Below, piece after piece: positions 43,342-52,727 of a DNA stretch of 64,000 nt. This stretch comes from Melghiribacillus thermohalophilus (GTDB lineage Bacteria; Bacillota; Bacilli; Bacillales; Alkalibacillaceae): contig NZ_SMAN01000004.1 in the NCBI RefSeq assembly GCF_004342905.1, forward strand, positions 62,001-126,000, in the 5' to 3' direction. Position 1 is the first letter of the stretch, and every line of letters starts with the position of its first letter. Below the pieces are notes generated by a model, which did no database searches, was not told where the DNA came from, and saw only the letters and a program-made list of their open reading frames with translations. The position numbers were made by a program, and so were the translations under genes.

Positions 43342-43888
43342 GGCCCAAAATCTGGGGACGACGGCCCAATCTGCGTGCGTAATGGCCCAATCCCCTGGCG
43401 TAACAGCCCAACCCCGGGGAGCAACGGCCCAACCTCTGGGCGTAACAGCCCAAGCATGGGGGGCAACGGCTCAATCCCCGTACGTAACGGCCCAATCCCT
43501 GGGTGTAACGGCCCAAGCCACGGGCGTAACAGCCCAAGCATGGGATGCAACGGCCCAACCTCTGGGCGTAACAGCCCAAGCATGGGGGGCAACGGCTCAA
43601 TCCCCGTACGTAACGGCCCAAGCCCCGGGTGTAACGGCCCAAGCCCTGGGTGTAACGGCCCAAGCATGGGGGGCAACGGCTCAAACCCTGGGTGTAACGG
43701 CCCAAGCATGGGGGGCAACGGCTCAATCCCCGTACGTAACGGCCCAAGCCCCGGGTGTAACGGCCCAAGCCCCGGGTGTAATGGCCCAACCCCGTGGAGC
43801 AACGGCCCATGCAAGGGATTCAATGACCCAAAGACAGGAGCTGATTACCCAAGAAAGTGCTTTAATGGCCCAAAGGTAGAGGCTTCCC
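43342..43888 (+). repeat. 21-bp tandem repeat array, locus 2 (26 units)
   Basis: Twenty-six units keep an exact 21-base register: the first C of the core (GGCCCAA, AGCCCAA or GGCTCAA) falls at 43344, 43365 and so on to 43869. The bases before the core are mainly GTAAC or GCAAC. A 126-base (six-unit) higher-order repeat is clear: the variant unit CTCAATCCCCGTACGTAAC recurs at 43470, 43596 and 43722. The last units drift to forms like those of locus 1 (CCCAAAGACAGGAGCTGAT, CCCAAGAAAGTGCTTTAAT). Frames on both strands remain open through the whole array for arithmetical reasons; I do not call them genes. The array lies between convergent ysdC and sspI. Confidence 0.92.
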
Positions 43889-44162
43889 CCCAGGAAGCTG
43901 TGCTACAGCCCAAAGATTGCTGCTGACCCCAGGGAACCAACACAACCTTCAAAGGTAGTGCACTGCTCATAGAGATCATTACCACAATGAATATACCTGG
44001 ACAAGCACAAGTTCATTTAAAATGAAAAGTCCCTCATTACCCTTTTGACGGACAATAAACGAAGCTTTTGAGTCAGAACATGTTCAATGGAAAACCTGTT
44101 TCATCCCCGGTTGCGGATCGGATACATAATAAGAGCCCGATCAGGCAGACACGCTAAAGATT
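43889..44162. other. Intergenic region between repeat array and sspI
   Basis: About 270 bases with no recognisable gene or RNA. One further core (GCCCAAAG near 43908) lies out of register. A weak GCCTGATCGGGC stem near 44135 may end sspI. Confidence 0.45.
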
Positions 44163-44378
44163 TTATGTGGCATTCTTTATTCCCTCTTCAAGTATGTCAA
44201 TCATATGATCCTTTTCTTCATCTGTAGCCTGCTGCCAGATGAGTTCGAACAGTACACCAAGACCAGGCAGCATCTTCTCTTCACCGCTCTGAACGGCATC
44301 CACTATAGTAGCTTCCAATTGTTCCGCGTTATTTTCAGAAATATTGTTTAAGATGGCTTTACGCAAATTTAAATCCAT
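44163..44378 (-). CDS. sspI: Small acid-soluble spore protein I
   Basis: Predicted 71 residues, the family length: [28 protein letters not shown] and [13 protein letters not shown] are SspI signatures. Packed in the forespore core. ATG 44378 is used rather than the upstream Met at 44405; a GGGGTG ribosome site lies between them. A sigma-G promoter is expected upstream, but the best candidate (CAAACTA -10) has a poor -35, so I do not list it. The gene proves that the organism forms endospores. Confidence 0.92.
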   Translation of the reverse strand: MDLNLRKAILNNISENNAEQLEATIVDAVQSGEEKMLPGLGVLFELIWQQATDEEKDHMIDILEEGIKNAT

Positions 44379-44481
44379 GTTTTCACCCCACTCAAGATTA
44401 GTCACAGGATTAGTTTGACCTCACGGATGTAAAATATGTATCATAAGGTACATGAAACAGATTTAGAAACAGGTGAAACAG

Positions 44482-45228
44482 ATGATTCAGTCCATTCAAA
44501 ATGGAAAAGTAAAAAAATGGAATAAACTAAAGAAAAAGAAGTGGCGTGAAAAGACACAGACTTTTTTAGTTGAGGGTCCTCATCTGATTGAAGAGGCGAA
44601 TAAAAGCAGCTGGCCGATCAAAGAGTTGATCTTAACCGAGGATTTTCGATTAGGTTTTGACCCCGGAGAACTCCCTGTTTTTCGGGTCAGCGATGAAATT
44701 ATGTCTTATTTGTCAGACACTGAGACATCACAGGGAATACTGGCTGTTTGTGAGATGAAAGAGATTCCGTTTCGTTCATCATTCAAAAGAGTGCTGATGC
44801 TAGATCGTGTTCAGGATCCAGGAAATGCAGGAACCATAGTCCGTACAGCGGATGCGATGGGATTTGATGCAGTGATTTTTGGAAAAGGAACAGTTGACGT
44901 ATACAATGAAAAAACCATACGTGCGACCCAGGGCTCCCTTTTTCATCTTCCTGTATATAGAGGGGACTTGCCTGAGTGGAGTGAACAGCTGAAGAAACTT
45001 GGTTTTTCCATTTGGGCAACGGCCATTGAGGAGGGAAAACCTTTTCAAAGCCTTCAAGTTCCTGATGCACTAGGAATTGTTTTCGGCAACGAAGGAGAAG
45101 GCGTTCAGGAAAAGATACTTACCATAGCTGATGAGCGGGTCTACATTCCGATGAAAGGAAAAGCGGAATCGTTAAATGTCAGCATCGCAGGCGGCATTTT
45201 AATGTATTATTTGCAGGCACAGGCTTGA
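44482..45228 (+). CDS. ysgA: SpoU/TrmH-family RNA methyltransferase YsgA
   Basis: Predicted 248 residues. An N-terminal substrate-binding part (KVKKWNKLKKKKWREKTQTFLVEGPHL) precedes the SPOUT methylase domain with motifs DPGNAGTIVRTADA, IVFGNEGEGV and SLNVSIAGGILMY. Probable 2'-O-ribose methylation of 23S rRNA. ATG 44482 with AGGTGA; divergent from sspI and directly upstream of the pheST leader. Confidence 0.9.
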   Translation: MIQSIQNGKVKKWNKLKKKKWREKTQTFLVEGPHLIEEANKSSWPIKELILTEDFRLGFDPGELPVFRVSDEIMSYLSDTETSQGILAVCEMKEIPFRSSFKRVLMLDRVQDPGNAGTIVRTADAMGFDAVIFGKGTVDVYNEKTIRATQGSLFHLPVYRGDLPEWSEQLKKLGFSIWATAIEEGKPFQSLQVPDALGIVFGNEGEGVQEKILTIADERVYIPMKGKAESLNVSIAGGILMYYLQAQA

Positions 45229-45253
45229 AAAAGAAAATACCTTCTTCTATAAT
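45225..45253 (+). promoter_or_regulatory. Sigma-A promoter of the pheST T-box transcript
   Basis: TTGAAA (45225-45230), overlapping the ysgA stop, 17 bases, TATAAT (45248-45253). Confidence 0.8.
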
Positions 45254-45264
45254 AAATTTCATAA

Positions 45265-45530
45265 TCAAATATGCTAAAAGTGTTGAAGGAGTCCAGTAGA
45301 TGATGGGAACCTTCGATCGCAGGGAGGAAATGCCGCAGACTGAAAGCATTTCCATCGAAGCCGTCATCGAACTTTCGCTCTGGAGCTGACACCGGGACCT
45401 TGCCAGGTGCAAGTAAAGGTGTTTCGGAAGCATCCGTTATCTTGAATGAAGCGGGCACATCTGTGCCAAAAAGGGTGGTAACGCGGAAATCCAGTCTCGT
45501 CCCTTGTTTTGAGGGGCGGGGCTTTTTCAT
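45265..45530 (+). ncRNA. T-box leader, phenylalanine-specific, upstream of pheST
   Basis: Stem I with CTGAAAG is visible; the likely specifier is TTC (45374-45376, Phe) followed by G. The T-box motif AAGGGTGGTAACGCGG (45471-45486) departs from the usual ACC core by having AAC. The terminator pairs about 45493-45505 with 45511-45523 and ends in T residues. Confidence 0.88.
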
Positions 45531-45556
45531 TTTGATAAAAAAGGAGGAAACAACCC

Positions 45557-46591
45557 ATGAAAGAACGCCTGGAAGAATTACGCAATGAAGCGCTTGAAAA
45601 AGTGAAGAAAGCAGAAAACGTGAAAGAACTGCAAGATGTACGTGTTTCTTATTTAGGGAAAAAAGGTCCCATAACGGAAGTGTTAAGGGGTATGGGAAAA
45701 TTGCCGGCAGAGGAACGCCCGATCATTGGCCAACTGGCTAATGAAGTGCGTGAATCCATTGCAAAGTCCATTGAAGAAAAACAAACTCAGCTGGAGAAGG
45801 AGGCTCTTGAAAAGCAGCTTCGGGAAGAAACCATTGATGTGACACTTCCTGGCCGTCCGAACACGGTTGGAGGTCCTCATCTGTTAACCAAACTGATTCA
45901 GGAAATTGAAGATCTATTCATTGGAATGGGCTTTGAAGTGGCAGAAGGTCCCGAAGTGGAATCGGATTACTATAACTTTGAAGCGTTAAATCTGCCAAAG
46001 GGGCACCCGGCAAGGGATATGCAGGATTCCTTTTACATTACTGAGGAAATTTTAATGCGTACTCATACATCTCCTGTTCAGGCAAGAACCATGGAAAAAC
46101 ATGAAGGGAAGGGTCCTGTGAAAATTATATGCCCTGGTAAAGTGTACCGCCGGGATACCGATGATGCGACCCACTCCCATCAATTTACCCAGATTGAAGG
46201 GCTATATGTTGATAAAAATGTCCGGATGAGTGATTTAAAAGGCGTTTTAAATACATTTGCGAAAAAGATGTTCGGAGAAGACCGAGAAATTCGGCTGCGG
46301 CCCAGCTTTTTCCCGTTCACGGAACCTTCTGTGGAGATGGATATTTCCTGTAAAATGTGCCATGGAGAAGGATGTTCCGTATGTAAGGGAACGGGCTGGA
46401 TTGAAATATTAGGAGCCGGAATGGTTCATCCAAATGTCCTCAGAATGGCTGGCTTTGATCCGGACGAATACAATGGGTTTGCTTTTGGAATGGGACCGGA
46501 GCGGATCGCCATGCTGAAGTACGGAGTGGATGATATTCGCCATTTTTATATCAATGACGTACGATTCCTGAAACAATTCCATCATGCGTAA
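45557..46591 (+). CDS. pheS: Phenylalanyl-tRNA synthetase alpha subunit
   Basis: Predicted 344 residues. An N-terminal coiled coil (1-85) precedes the class II core: [17 protein letters not shown] (motif 2 region), [10 protein letters not shown] and [10 protein letters not shown], ending in [14 protein letters not shown] (motif 3). AAAAAGGAGG sets the ATG. Operon with pheT 15 bases later. Confidence 0.97.
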   Translation: MKERLEELRNEALEKVKKAENVKELQDVRVSYLGKKGPITEVLRGMGKLPAEERPIIGQLANEVRESIAKSIEEKQTQLEKEALEKQLREETIDVTLPGRPNTVGGPHLLTKLIQEIEDLFIGMGFEVAEGPEVESDYYNFEALNLPKGHPARDMQDSFYITEEILMRTHTSPVQARTMEKHEGKGPVKIICPGKVYRRDTDDATHSHQFTQIEGLYVDKNVRMSDLKGVLNTFAKKMFGEDREIRLRPSFFPFTEPSVEMDISCKMCHGEGCSVCKGTGWIEILGAGMVHPNVLRMAGFDPDEYNGFAFGMGPERIAMLKYGVDDIRHFYINDVRFLKQFHHA

Positions 46592-46606
46592 AGGAGGACG
46601 CCAACA

Positions 46607-49036
46607 ATGCTAGTATCCATAAACTGGTTAAAACAATATATTGATTTAGATGATATTACCCCTGAAGAACTGGCGGAAAAAATCACAAAAAGCGGAATCG
46701 AAGTGGACAGTGCCAGACCAATCGTTGATCAAATCAAAAAGGTTGTCGTCGGTTATGTTAAATCATGCGAAAAGCATCCAAATGCTGACAAACTGAACCT
46801 CTGTCAGGTCGATGTCGGGGATGAGGAACTGCAGATTATCTGCGGGGCGCCAAACGTGCAGGCAGGACAAAAAGTGGCAGTGGCAAAACCCGGAGCCAGA
46901 CTTCCAGGTGGGATGAAAATTAAGAAAACCAAACTTCGGGGAGTGGAATCCCAGGGAATGATTTGTTCCCTTCAGGAGCTTGGCATTGATGATAAATTTG
47001 TTCAGAAAGAATTTGTAGATGGCATTTTTGTGTTCCCGGATGATGTGGAAGTCGGAGAAGATGCTATTAAACTTTTGAATCTGAATGATACGATTCTCGA
47101 GCTGGAACTGACCCCTAACCGGTCCGACTGTTTAAGCATGATTGGGGTAGCTTATGAGGTGGCAGCTATTCTCGGAAAAGACTTAAAGCTTCCGGAGGTA
47201 TTGATTGATTCCATGAACGAAGATGCAGCCGACTATGTTCAGGTAAAAGTGGAGAATCCGGAGTTAAATCCATATTATGGGGCCTTTATCATTAAAAATA
47301 TTCAAGTAGGCCCATCCCCGCTATGGATGCAGAACCGGTTAATTGCAGCGGGAATCCGTCCCATTAATAATGTGGTAGATATTACAAACTATGTCCTGTT
47401 AGAATATGGCCAGCCACTGCATGCCTTTGATTATGACCGATTTGGCTCTAAGGAAGTGGTGATCCGAACGGCTAAAAAGGATGAAAAGATTCAAACCCTT
47501 GATGACGAAGAACGTACCCTTAAAGAGGATCATCTCGTCATTACGAATGGAAAAGAACCCGTTGCCATTGCTGGCGTCATGGGGGGAGCCGATTCAGAAG
47601 TAAGTCAAGAAACGACGACCGTTTTACTGGAAGCGGCTTATTTTGATCCCCAGACGGTACGTAAAGGATCAAAAGACCATCAGCTTCGCAGTGAAGCAAG
47701 CATCCGATTTGAAAAAGGAGTGGACCCGAAACGGGTAAAAGAAGCTGGTCTGAGGGCTTGCCAGCTTCTGGAGCAGTATGCGGGAGGAAAAGTACTGTCC
47801 GGTGTTGTGGAATTTAATGAACTTGAGGTTATAGAGAATGTTGTAGAATTTTCTTCTGATCAGATCAATCAGGTGCTTGGAACCAATATCTCCAAAGGGG
47901 AAATGGAGGAGATCATTGCCAGACTTCGATTTGACTATGAGCATAAAGGAGAGGGCTTTAAGGTAATCGTTCCGACCAGGAGAGGGGATGTTTCCATAGT
48001 AGAAGATATGGTGGAAGAAATTGCCCGAATTTATGGCTATGACCGCCTGCCATATACACTTCCTGAAGGAACGGGGCATGCGGGACGGTTAACGGAACAA
48101 CAACAGCTTAAACGAAACATTCATCGGTATTTACAAGGATCTGGACTGAATGAATCATGGACGTACTCCCTGACTACTCGTAAACGTTCCGGATTACTGG
48201 TCAGTCCTGAAGTGAAAGCATTAAACCCTGTGCCAGTTAAACTGGCTATGCCGATGAGTGAAGCTCACAGTCACTTGCGTTTAAGTCTGCTGCCAGAACT
48301 GCTTGCAAGCCTTCAGTATAACATTGCGAGAAAACAAGCCGATCTTGCCCTTTATGAATTGGGTTCTGTTTATATCAATCGAAAGAAGGGCTTAATCAGT
48401 CTGCCTGAAGAACAACTTCGGATTGCCGGTGCTCTGACTGGTCTATGGATGAACCACCCATGGCAAAAAGAAACAAAGGCTGTCGATTTTTACGTGGTCA
48501 AAGGAATTCTGGAGGGACTATTCGATTACATCCACTTAAATGGAGTTCAATTCGAAGCTGATGAAGTTGAGGGGATGCATCCAGGACGATGTGCGGTGTT
48601 AAAAGTCAATGGGGAAACATTCGGCTTTCTTGGACAACTGCATCCATCACTGCAAAACGAGTATGACTTGAAGGACACTTATGTATTTGATATCAATCTC
48701 GAAAAAATATTAGAACATATGGACAAAGTAGAACAGTTTGTACCGATCCCACGTTATCCATCCGTCAGCCAGGATCTTGCTTTTGTCGTTAGTGAACAGG
48801 TTTCATCCAGTGATATCCTTGAAGTGATAAAGGATGCGGGAGGATCTTATCTGCAAAAAGTTGACGTATTTGATGTTTATCAAGGTGAACATATGGAAAA
48901 AGGCAAAAAATCCATCGCTTACCGTTTATTATTCCAGAATCCGGAGGCAACGCTCACTGATGAGGAAGTGGATCAGGCCAGAGAAAACATCATTACATCT
49001 GTGAAAGAAAAGTTCCACGCTGAACTGAGAGGATAA
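46607..49036 (+). CDS. pheT: Phenylalanyl-tRNA synthetase beta subunit
   Basis: Predicted 809 residues. Order: N-terminal part, EMAP/tRNA-binding domain (VVVGYVKSCEKHPNADKLNLCQVDVG), B3/B4 editing domain (about 210-400), B5 domain, catalytic-like core, and C-terminal FDX-ACB anticodon domain (IPRYPSVSQDLAFVV). Operon partner of pheS; followed by a strong terminator. Confidence 0.97.
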   Translation: MLVSINWLKQYIDLDDITPEELAEKITKSGIEVDSARPIVDQIKKVVVGYVKSCEKHPNADKLNLCQVDVGDEELQIICGAPNVQAGQKVAVAKPGARLPGGMKIKKTKLRGVESQGMICSLQELGIDDKFVQKEFVDGIFVFPDDVEVGEDAIKLLNLNDTILELELTPNRSDCLSMIGVAYEVAAILGKDLKLPEVLIDSMNEDAADYVQVKVENPELNPYYGAFIIKNIQVGPSPLWMQNRLIAAGIRPINNVVDITNYVLLEYGQPLHAFDYDRFGSKEVVIRTAKKDEKIQTLDDEERTLKEDHLVITNGKEPVAIAGVMGGADSEVSQETTTVLLEAAYFDPQTVRKGSKDHQLRSEASIRFEKGVDPKRVKEAGLRACQLLEQYAGGKVLSGVVEFNELEVIENVVEFSSDQINQVLGTNISKGEMEEIIARLRFDYEHKGEGFKVIVPTRRGDVSIVEDMVEEIARIYGYDRLPYTLPEGTGHAGRLTEQQQLKRNIHRYLQGSGLNESWTYSLTTRKRSGLLVSPEVKALNPVPVKLAMPMSEAHSHLRLSLLPELLASLQYNIARKQADLALYELGSVYINRKKGLISLPEEQLRIAGALTGLWMNHPWQKETKAVDFYVVKGILEGLFDYIHLNGVQFEADEVEGMHPGRCAVLKVNGETFGFLGQLHPSLQNEYDLKDTYVFDINLEKILEHMDKVEQFVPIPRYPSVSQDLAFVVSEQVSSSDILEVIKDAGGSYLQKVDVFDVYQGEHMEKGKKSIAYRLLFQNPEATLTDEEVDQARENIITSVKEKFHAELRG

Positions 49037-49054
49037 ATGCCTGTCACAGCTAGA

Positions 49055-49088
49055 AACCCGGTCATGAAAGACATGACCGGGTTTTTTA
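49055..49088 (+). terminator. Terminator after pheT
   Basis: A perfect 12-base stem (AACCCGGTCATG 49055-49066 with 49072-49083) followed by T residues. Confidence 0.92.
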
Positions 49089-49198
49089 TTTTTATAACAT
49101 AAAAAAGATCGGATCTCCTTAGTGGTCCTCCAGCCGTCTTCGGGGCTAAGAGGTGCGCCTCGTTTTTTTTAAGTATTCCGCCTTGCTGAAAAGATTTT

Positions 49199-50107
49199 TC
49201 ATAAAAGACGGGTGGCCTTGTCTGTGTTTGCGAAATGGATCTTGGCACAGGAGTTCAGGGTCTCCCTCCCTTTTATTCGGATTAATCGGGCCGCTGTTTC
49301 ATCTACCTGATGTCCTGCACCTTTTGGAAGTTCAATTCCTAATTTCGCCGAAAGATGTTTAAGCGCTGATAAAAATTTATACCTGGCAATGATGGAGGCT
49401 GCTGCTACTGCAAGCGAATAACGTTCAGCTTTTTTAAGAAAAAATAAATGATCCGGCATTTCTAAATTTTCGGAATATAAGTGGCGCTTAAAAACATCTT
49501 TTTCAGCAAATTGGTCTATGATGATCCCTTCCAAAGGGTTATCCATATGTAATTTTGAAGTTAATTTTTCAATGACATGGTAATGAAGGAGGGCTTTCAT
49601 TTTTCCCTGTGACCAGCCTCTTTTCTGGAGCTCATTATATTTCTCATTTTCCAGGGTCATCAGTGAATAGGGGATGTCCAATTGAACAATTTTTCTGGCA
49701 AGCTCCTGAACAGTTTGGTCGGATAAGTTTTTAGAGTCCTTTACGCCAAGATCTTTCAGCAGTTGAATCTGATCTTTCTGGATGTAAACCCCTGCGACGG
49801 TAACCGGACCAAAATAGTCACCAGTTCCTGCTTCATCCGTCCCTATGTGATTTCCTTCGATCCAGGATGGCAGTGAAGGAGATGTTTCTTCTTTGAATGC
49901 ATCATAGTCTCCCCATTTAAGGGCTTCTTTTTGACAATTGTTTCCCTGAAAAAGTACTTTTCCTGACTGATAGGCTGTAATGGTACACCCGTCAATCTTT
50001 GCAGCAAAAACGGTACCTGCTGGTGAATTTCTTTTCAAATATTCTTTGTAATACCGATTCATTTCCTGTATGGTTTCGTAGGGTAATGTTAATACCGCCT
50101 GTGACAT
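49199..50107 (-). CDS. rnhC: Ribonuclease HIII
   Basis: Predicted 302 residues. An N-terminal TBP-like substrate-binding domain (residues 1-85) is followed by the RNase H core: IGTDEAGTGDYFGP (catalytic Asp-Glu), KDSKNLSD and IIDQFAEKDVF, with ASIIARYKFL. Degrades RNA in RNA-DNA hybrids. ATG 50107 follows AGAGGGG; the frame is open to 50134. Convergent with pheT as in B. subtilis. Confidence 0.93.
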   Translation of the reverse strand: MSQAVLTLPYETIQEMNRYYKEYLKRNSPAGTVFAAKIDGCTITAYQSGKVLFQGNNCQKEALKWGDYDAFKEETSPSLPSWIEGNHIGTDEAGTGDYFGPVTVAGVYIQKDQIQLLKDLGVKDSKNLSDQTVQELARKIVQLDIPYSLMTLENEKYNELQKRGWSQGKMKALLHYHVIEKLTSKLHMDNPLEGIIIDQFAEKDVFKRHLYSENLEMPDHLFFLKKAERYSLAVAAASIIARYKFLSALKHLSAKLGIELPKGAGHQVDETAARLIRIKGRETLNSCAKIHFANTDKATRLL

Positions 50108-50427
50108 CCATAATCCCCTCTTGTTTTTATTCATAGTATAACAGAAGGAATGCGAGTTCTAAACAAAGGATGGACAGACTTTACCTTCCATGCAAAAAAC
50201 TATATCTTTATACCTGAATCTTATACATTATATAGAGGGACATTTATCCTGCAAACAAACGTTCCTCCGCAGAGTCATGTTGCAGTAAAAAGCGAAAATA
50301 ACGGATGATTACAACATTTATAAACAAATATAAACATCTATGTAAATGTGTACGAATCTAATTAACAAATTGTATATTATGTTTCATAAAAATTAACATT
50401 TTTTTGCGAAAAAAGAGAAGTTAGGGG
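50108..50427. other. Intergenic region between rnhC and the EAL gene
   Basis: About 320 AT-rich bases between two divergent genes. There are near-repeats of ATAAACA around 50310-50340 and an inverted ACATTTA/TAAATGT pair near 50310-50350. No promoter is convincing and no gene or RNA is recognised. Confidence 0.4.
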
Positions 50428-51192
50428 ATGGAAGGATTGGATCCAATTGATCAGTTATTAAACAATAAACAAATTTCTCATCATTTTCAGCCCCTCTATG
50501 TTTTGTCAGATTGGCGAACTTATGGGATGGAAAGCTTTATTCGATTTCAAGATATGAACCCGGAACAGCTGTTTCGAATGGCAAAGGAAAAGAATCAACT
50601 TTATGTTCTCGATACAAAATCGGTTTTTCAGTCAGTTAAAACCTATTTTAAGTCTGGAATGGAGAAAACGTTATTTTTAAATGTCTTTCCTTCAACTCTA
50701 ATGAATCCTGCATTTTTTGATTTTGTAAAACAGTTAGGTTCAGAATTCCCCCTGTTTAAACAGAGGGTTGTATTTGAAATCAATGAAGCCGAACCGATTG
50801 AAGACATATCTGAATTGAGAAAAGCAATTGTCCGGCTCAGGGAAGAGGGGATTCGCTTTGCCCTTGATGATTTTGGTAAAGGAAGTTCCAATATTTCAAC
50901 CTTAATCGAACTTGAGCCTGAATACATAAAGCTGGATAAATATTTTGCAGAGGGTTTACATCAGTCAAAGCAGAAACAATTTTTTATTGAATCCATTCTT
51001 GATTATTGCAAAGATCAGATGCAGCTAATTCTGGAAGGGATTGAAACGGCGAAAGATCTTGCCATGGCCAAAAGCATCGGGGTTCCAATTGCTCAGGGGT
51101 TTCTGCTCAATGAACCAAAAGACTTGCGGGATTTGATTAAGGAACAACGAGACTTTCCTTTGAATTTAAAACTCTCGTTATATAACAAGTAG
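50428..51192 (+). CDS. Stand-alone EAL-domain protein (c-di-GMP phosphodiesterase-like)
   Basis: Predicted 254 residues consisting of one EAL domain, without GGDEF, PAS or membrane parts. The signature reads MESFIRF in place of xEALxR, keeping the glutamate. Other metal and catalytic residues appear kept: Asn in LNVFPS, Glu in FEINE, Asp pair in ALDDFGKG, Lys in YIKLDKY, Glu in LEGIET and Gln in IAQGFLL. The loop-6 sequence DDFGKGSSN differs from the usual DDFGTGYSS. It could be an active hydrolase or a c-di-GMP receptor. The AGGGG motif abuts ATG 50428; TTG 50437 is an alternative start. Inserted between rnhC and zapA, which are neighbours in B. subtilis. Confidence 0.82.
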   Translation: MEGLDPIDQLLNNKQISHHFQPLYVLSDWRTYGMESFIRFQDMNPEQLFRMAKEKNQLYVLDTKSVFQSVKTYFKSGMEKTLFLNVFPSTLMNPAFFDFVKQLGSEFPLFKQRVVFEINEAEPIEDISELRKAIVRLREEGIRFALDDFGKGSSNISTLIELEPEYIKLDKYFAEGLHQSKQKQFFIESILDYCKDQMQLILEGIETAKDLAMAKSIGVPIAQGFLLNEPKDLRDLIKEQRDFPLNLKLSLYNK

Positions 51193-51201
51193 TTGCCCCC
51201 G

Positions 51202-51831
51202 CTAAAAAACTTTTTCCAGATGATCTAAATCAAATGAATGGGAAGGTACAGTAATCTGGAATGAAAATTCATTATGTTCTAAATTAAATTCTTTTACACG
51301 AACATGAAAATGGCTTTTCGTTTTCATTTGAGTTACGGCCGCATAAATCCGGTGTCTGGCAGGATCAATGATCACCCATTCTGGCAAATGGTAATGATCC
51401 CGGATATAGTCGAGAACTTTTTTGTTTGGAAGGGGAAGACGTCCAAGGGTAACCGAAATGACATTTAATACAAGATCACCATTTTTTAACACATAAGGTT
51501 CCATCGTCATTTCAATCGGCACTTTTCGGCCAAAGGCCATAATTGAACCGCTTAGCTGAACATTTTGATTCAAGTTTACCGAATAATTATAGATATCACT
51601 TTTAGGCAACTGATCAAGATATGAATTAATTAAAATATTTAGATTTTCCCTGGTTGAATTTACTGTGAATATAGCAGTTTGTTCATCATAAATGGGTTGT
51701 TGGTCCTGCTGAATATTTACCGGGAGAGCAAATAGATAGGAGAATAGCCAGCATAAAAATGCCACATTGATCCCCGCCAGAACGAAAAATAGCGTTTTCC
51801 ACTTGTTTTCACTGGTGAATCTGCTAAACAT
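51202..51831 (-). CDS. ypmS: DUF2140 membrane-anchored protein YpmS
   Basis: Predicted 209 residues. A membrane anchor near residues 10-32 is followed by an extracellular beta-rich domain including LNQNVQLSGSIMAFGRKVPIEM and LGRLPLPNKKVLDYI, which I recognise as YpmS. Function unknown. ATG 51831 is set by GGGGG with 9-base spacing. 32 bases downstream of ypmR, as in B. subtilis. Confidence 0.85.
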   Translation of the reverse strand: MFSRFTSENKWKTLFFVLAGINVAFLCWLFSYLFALPVNIQQDQQPIYDEQTAIFTVNSTRENLNILINSYLDQLPKSDIYNYSVNLNQNVQLSGSIMAFGRKVPIEMTMEPYVLKNGDLVLNVISVTLGRLPLPNKKVLDYIRDHYHLPEWVIIDPARHRIYAAVTQMKTKSHFHVRVKEFNLEHNEFSFQITVPSHSFDLDHLEKVF

Positions 51832-51863
51832 AATTGGTTCCCCCGCTTTGATCAATCTAGAAA

Positions 51864-52727
51864 TCAGTAATGGATCAAATAGTAAAGAATACGCCGGGCA
51901 ATGAGCTCATACCCCTTTGTATTGGGGTGAAAATGATCACTGTGAAAGAGGTTGTGATCTCGATTGGAAAACAAATCTTTAGTTGGAATAAAGACTGCAG
52001 GCGGGAATTGCTGAACCGTATTCCGTCCAATTCGGTTCCAGTCGTCAACAATACGGTCAAGTTCCTGAATATCCCCAAAATATTGTTCAAATGGATTAAA
52101 CATACCTAATAGGTAGATTTTCGCATCCCCATTCAGCGTGCGAATCCGTTCAAAGATTTTTCTGAGACGTTCCTGATAAGGTAGTTGTTCTTCAACGAAT
52201 TTTTCATAAGTCAATTCGGTAAAATGATTTTTCACAACTTGCATGACATCGTTGGCACCGATTGTCAAAATCACGATGTCTGCCTGTTTAATAGCTGCAG
52301 CTATTTCCTGTTCTTCCAGTCGTTTGATCAGCTGATCAGTTCGAAGTCCCCTTTTTCCAAATGCCTGAATATGCCCCCTCTGCTTTAAATGCTGCTGAAC
52401 GATTCCTACATAACCTCCCTGCTCCGATTGATCTCCGACCCCCTGCGTCAGGGAATCCCCGATTGCTACAATGTGGATATATTGATTTCTGAAGGCCGTA
52501 ATCGTATGAAAGGAACGCAATGTGTGATGAAAAATCCTGGAGAAAGATTCTTTTTGGAACGATGGTGAACTTTCTTCGCTGTCGTCATTAGATGTTAGTA
52601 TCTCTTTCATTGATTGATTTATGTTTTGTTTGTCTGTGATCGGAAAAGACGGCAATATATAGTTGAAAAGAATCGTTAAGAATAATACACCCAGGACCCC
52701 CAGGAGGATTGTACCTTTATTCCACAT
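51864..52727 (-). CDS. ypmR: SGNH/GDSL-family hydrolase YpmR
   Basis: Predicted 287 residues. A membrane anchor (about 5-27) and linker precede the hydrolase: block I AIGDSLTQGVGD (catalytic Ser), block III GANDV, block V SDHFHPNTKGYELIA (catalytic Asp-His). An extracellular lipase or esterase by family; the substrate is unknown. ATG 52727 follows AGGTGTGAG; the frame is open to 52748. Confidence 0.87.
   Translation of the reverse strand: MWNKGTILLGVLGVLFLTILFNYILPSFPITDKQNINQSMKEILTSNDDSEESSPSFQKESFSRIFHHTLRSFHTITAFRNQYIHIVAIGDSLTQGVGDQSEQGGYVGIVQQHLKQRGHIQAFGKRGLRTDQLIKRLEEQEIAAAIKQADIVILTIGANDVMQVVKNHFTELTYEKFVEEQLPYQERLRKIFERIRTLNGDAKIYLLGMFNPFEQYFGDIQELDRIVDDWNRIGRNTVQQFPPAVFIPTKDLFSNRDHNLFHSDHFHPNTKGYELIARRILYYLIHY

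Noticed and set aside
43267-43926. Long Gly/Pro/Asn- or Leu/Pro-rich frames through repeat locus 2, resembling collagen- or coat-like repeats
   Set aside because: Four overlapping frames on both strands are open for the same arithmetical reason. None starts behind a good ribosome site, and the N-terminal parts run through unrelated intergenic DNA.
44379-44460. Sigma-G promoter of sspI
   Set aside because: CAAACTA is close to the -10 CATACTA, but the best -35 (TGATAC) is spaced about 20 bases away; too weak to list.
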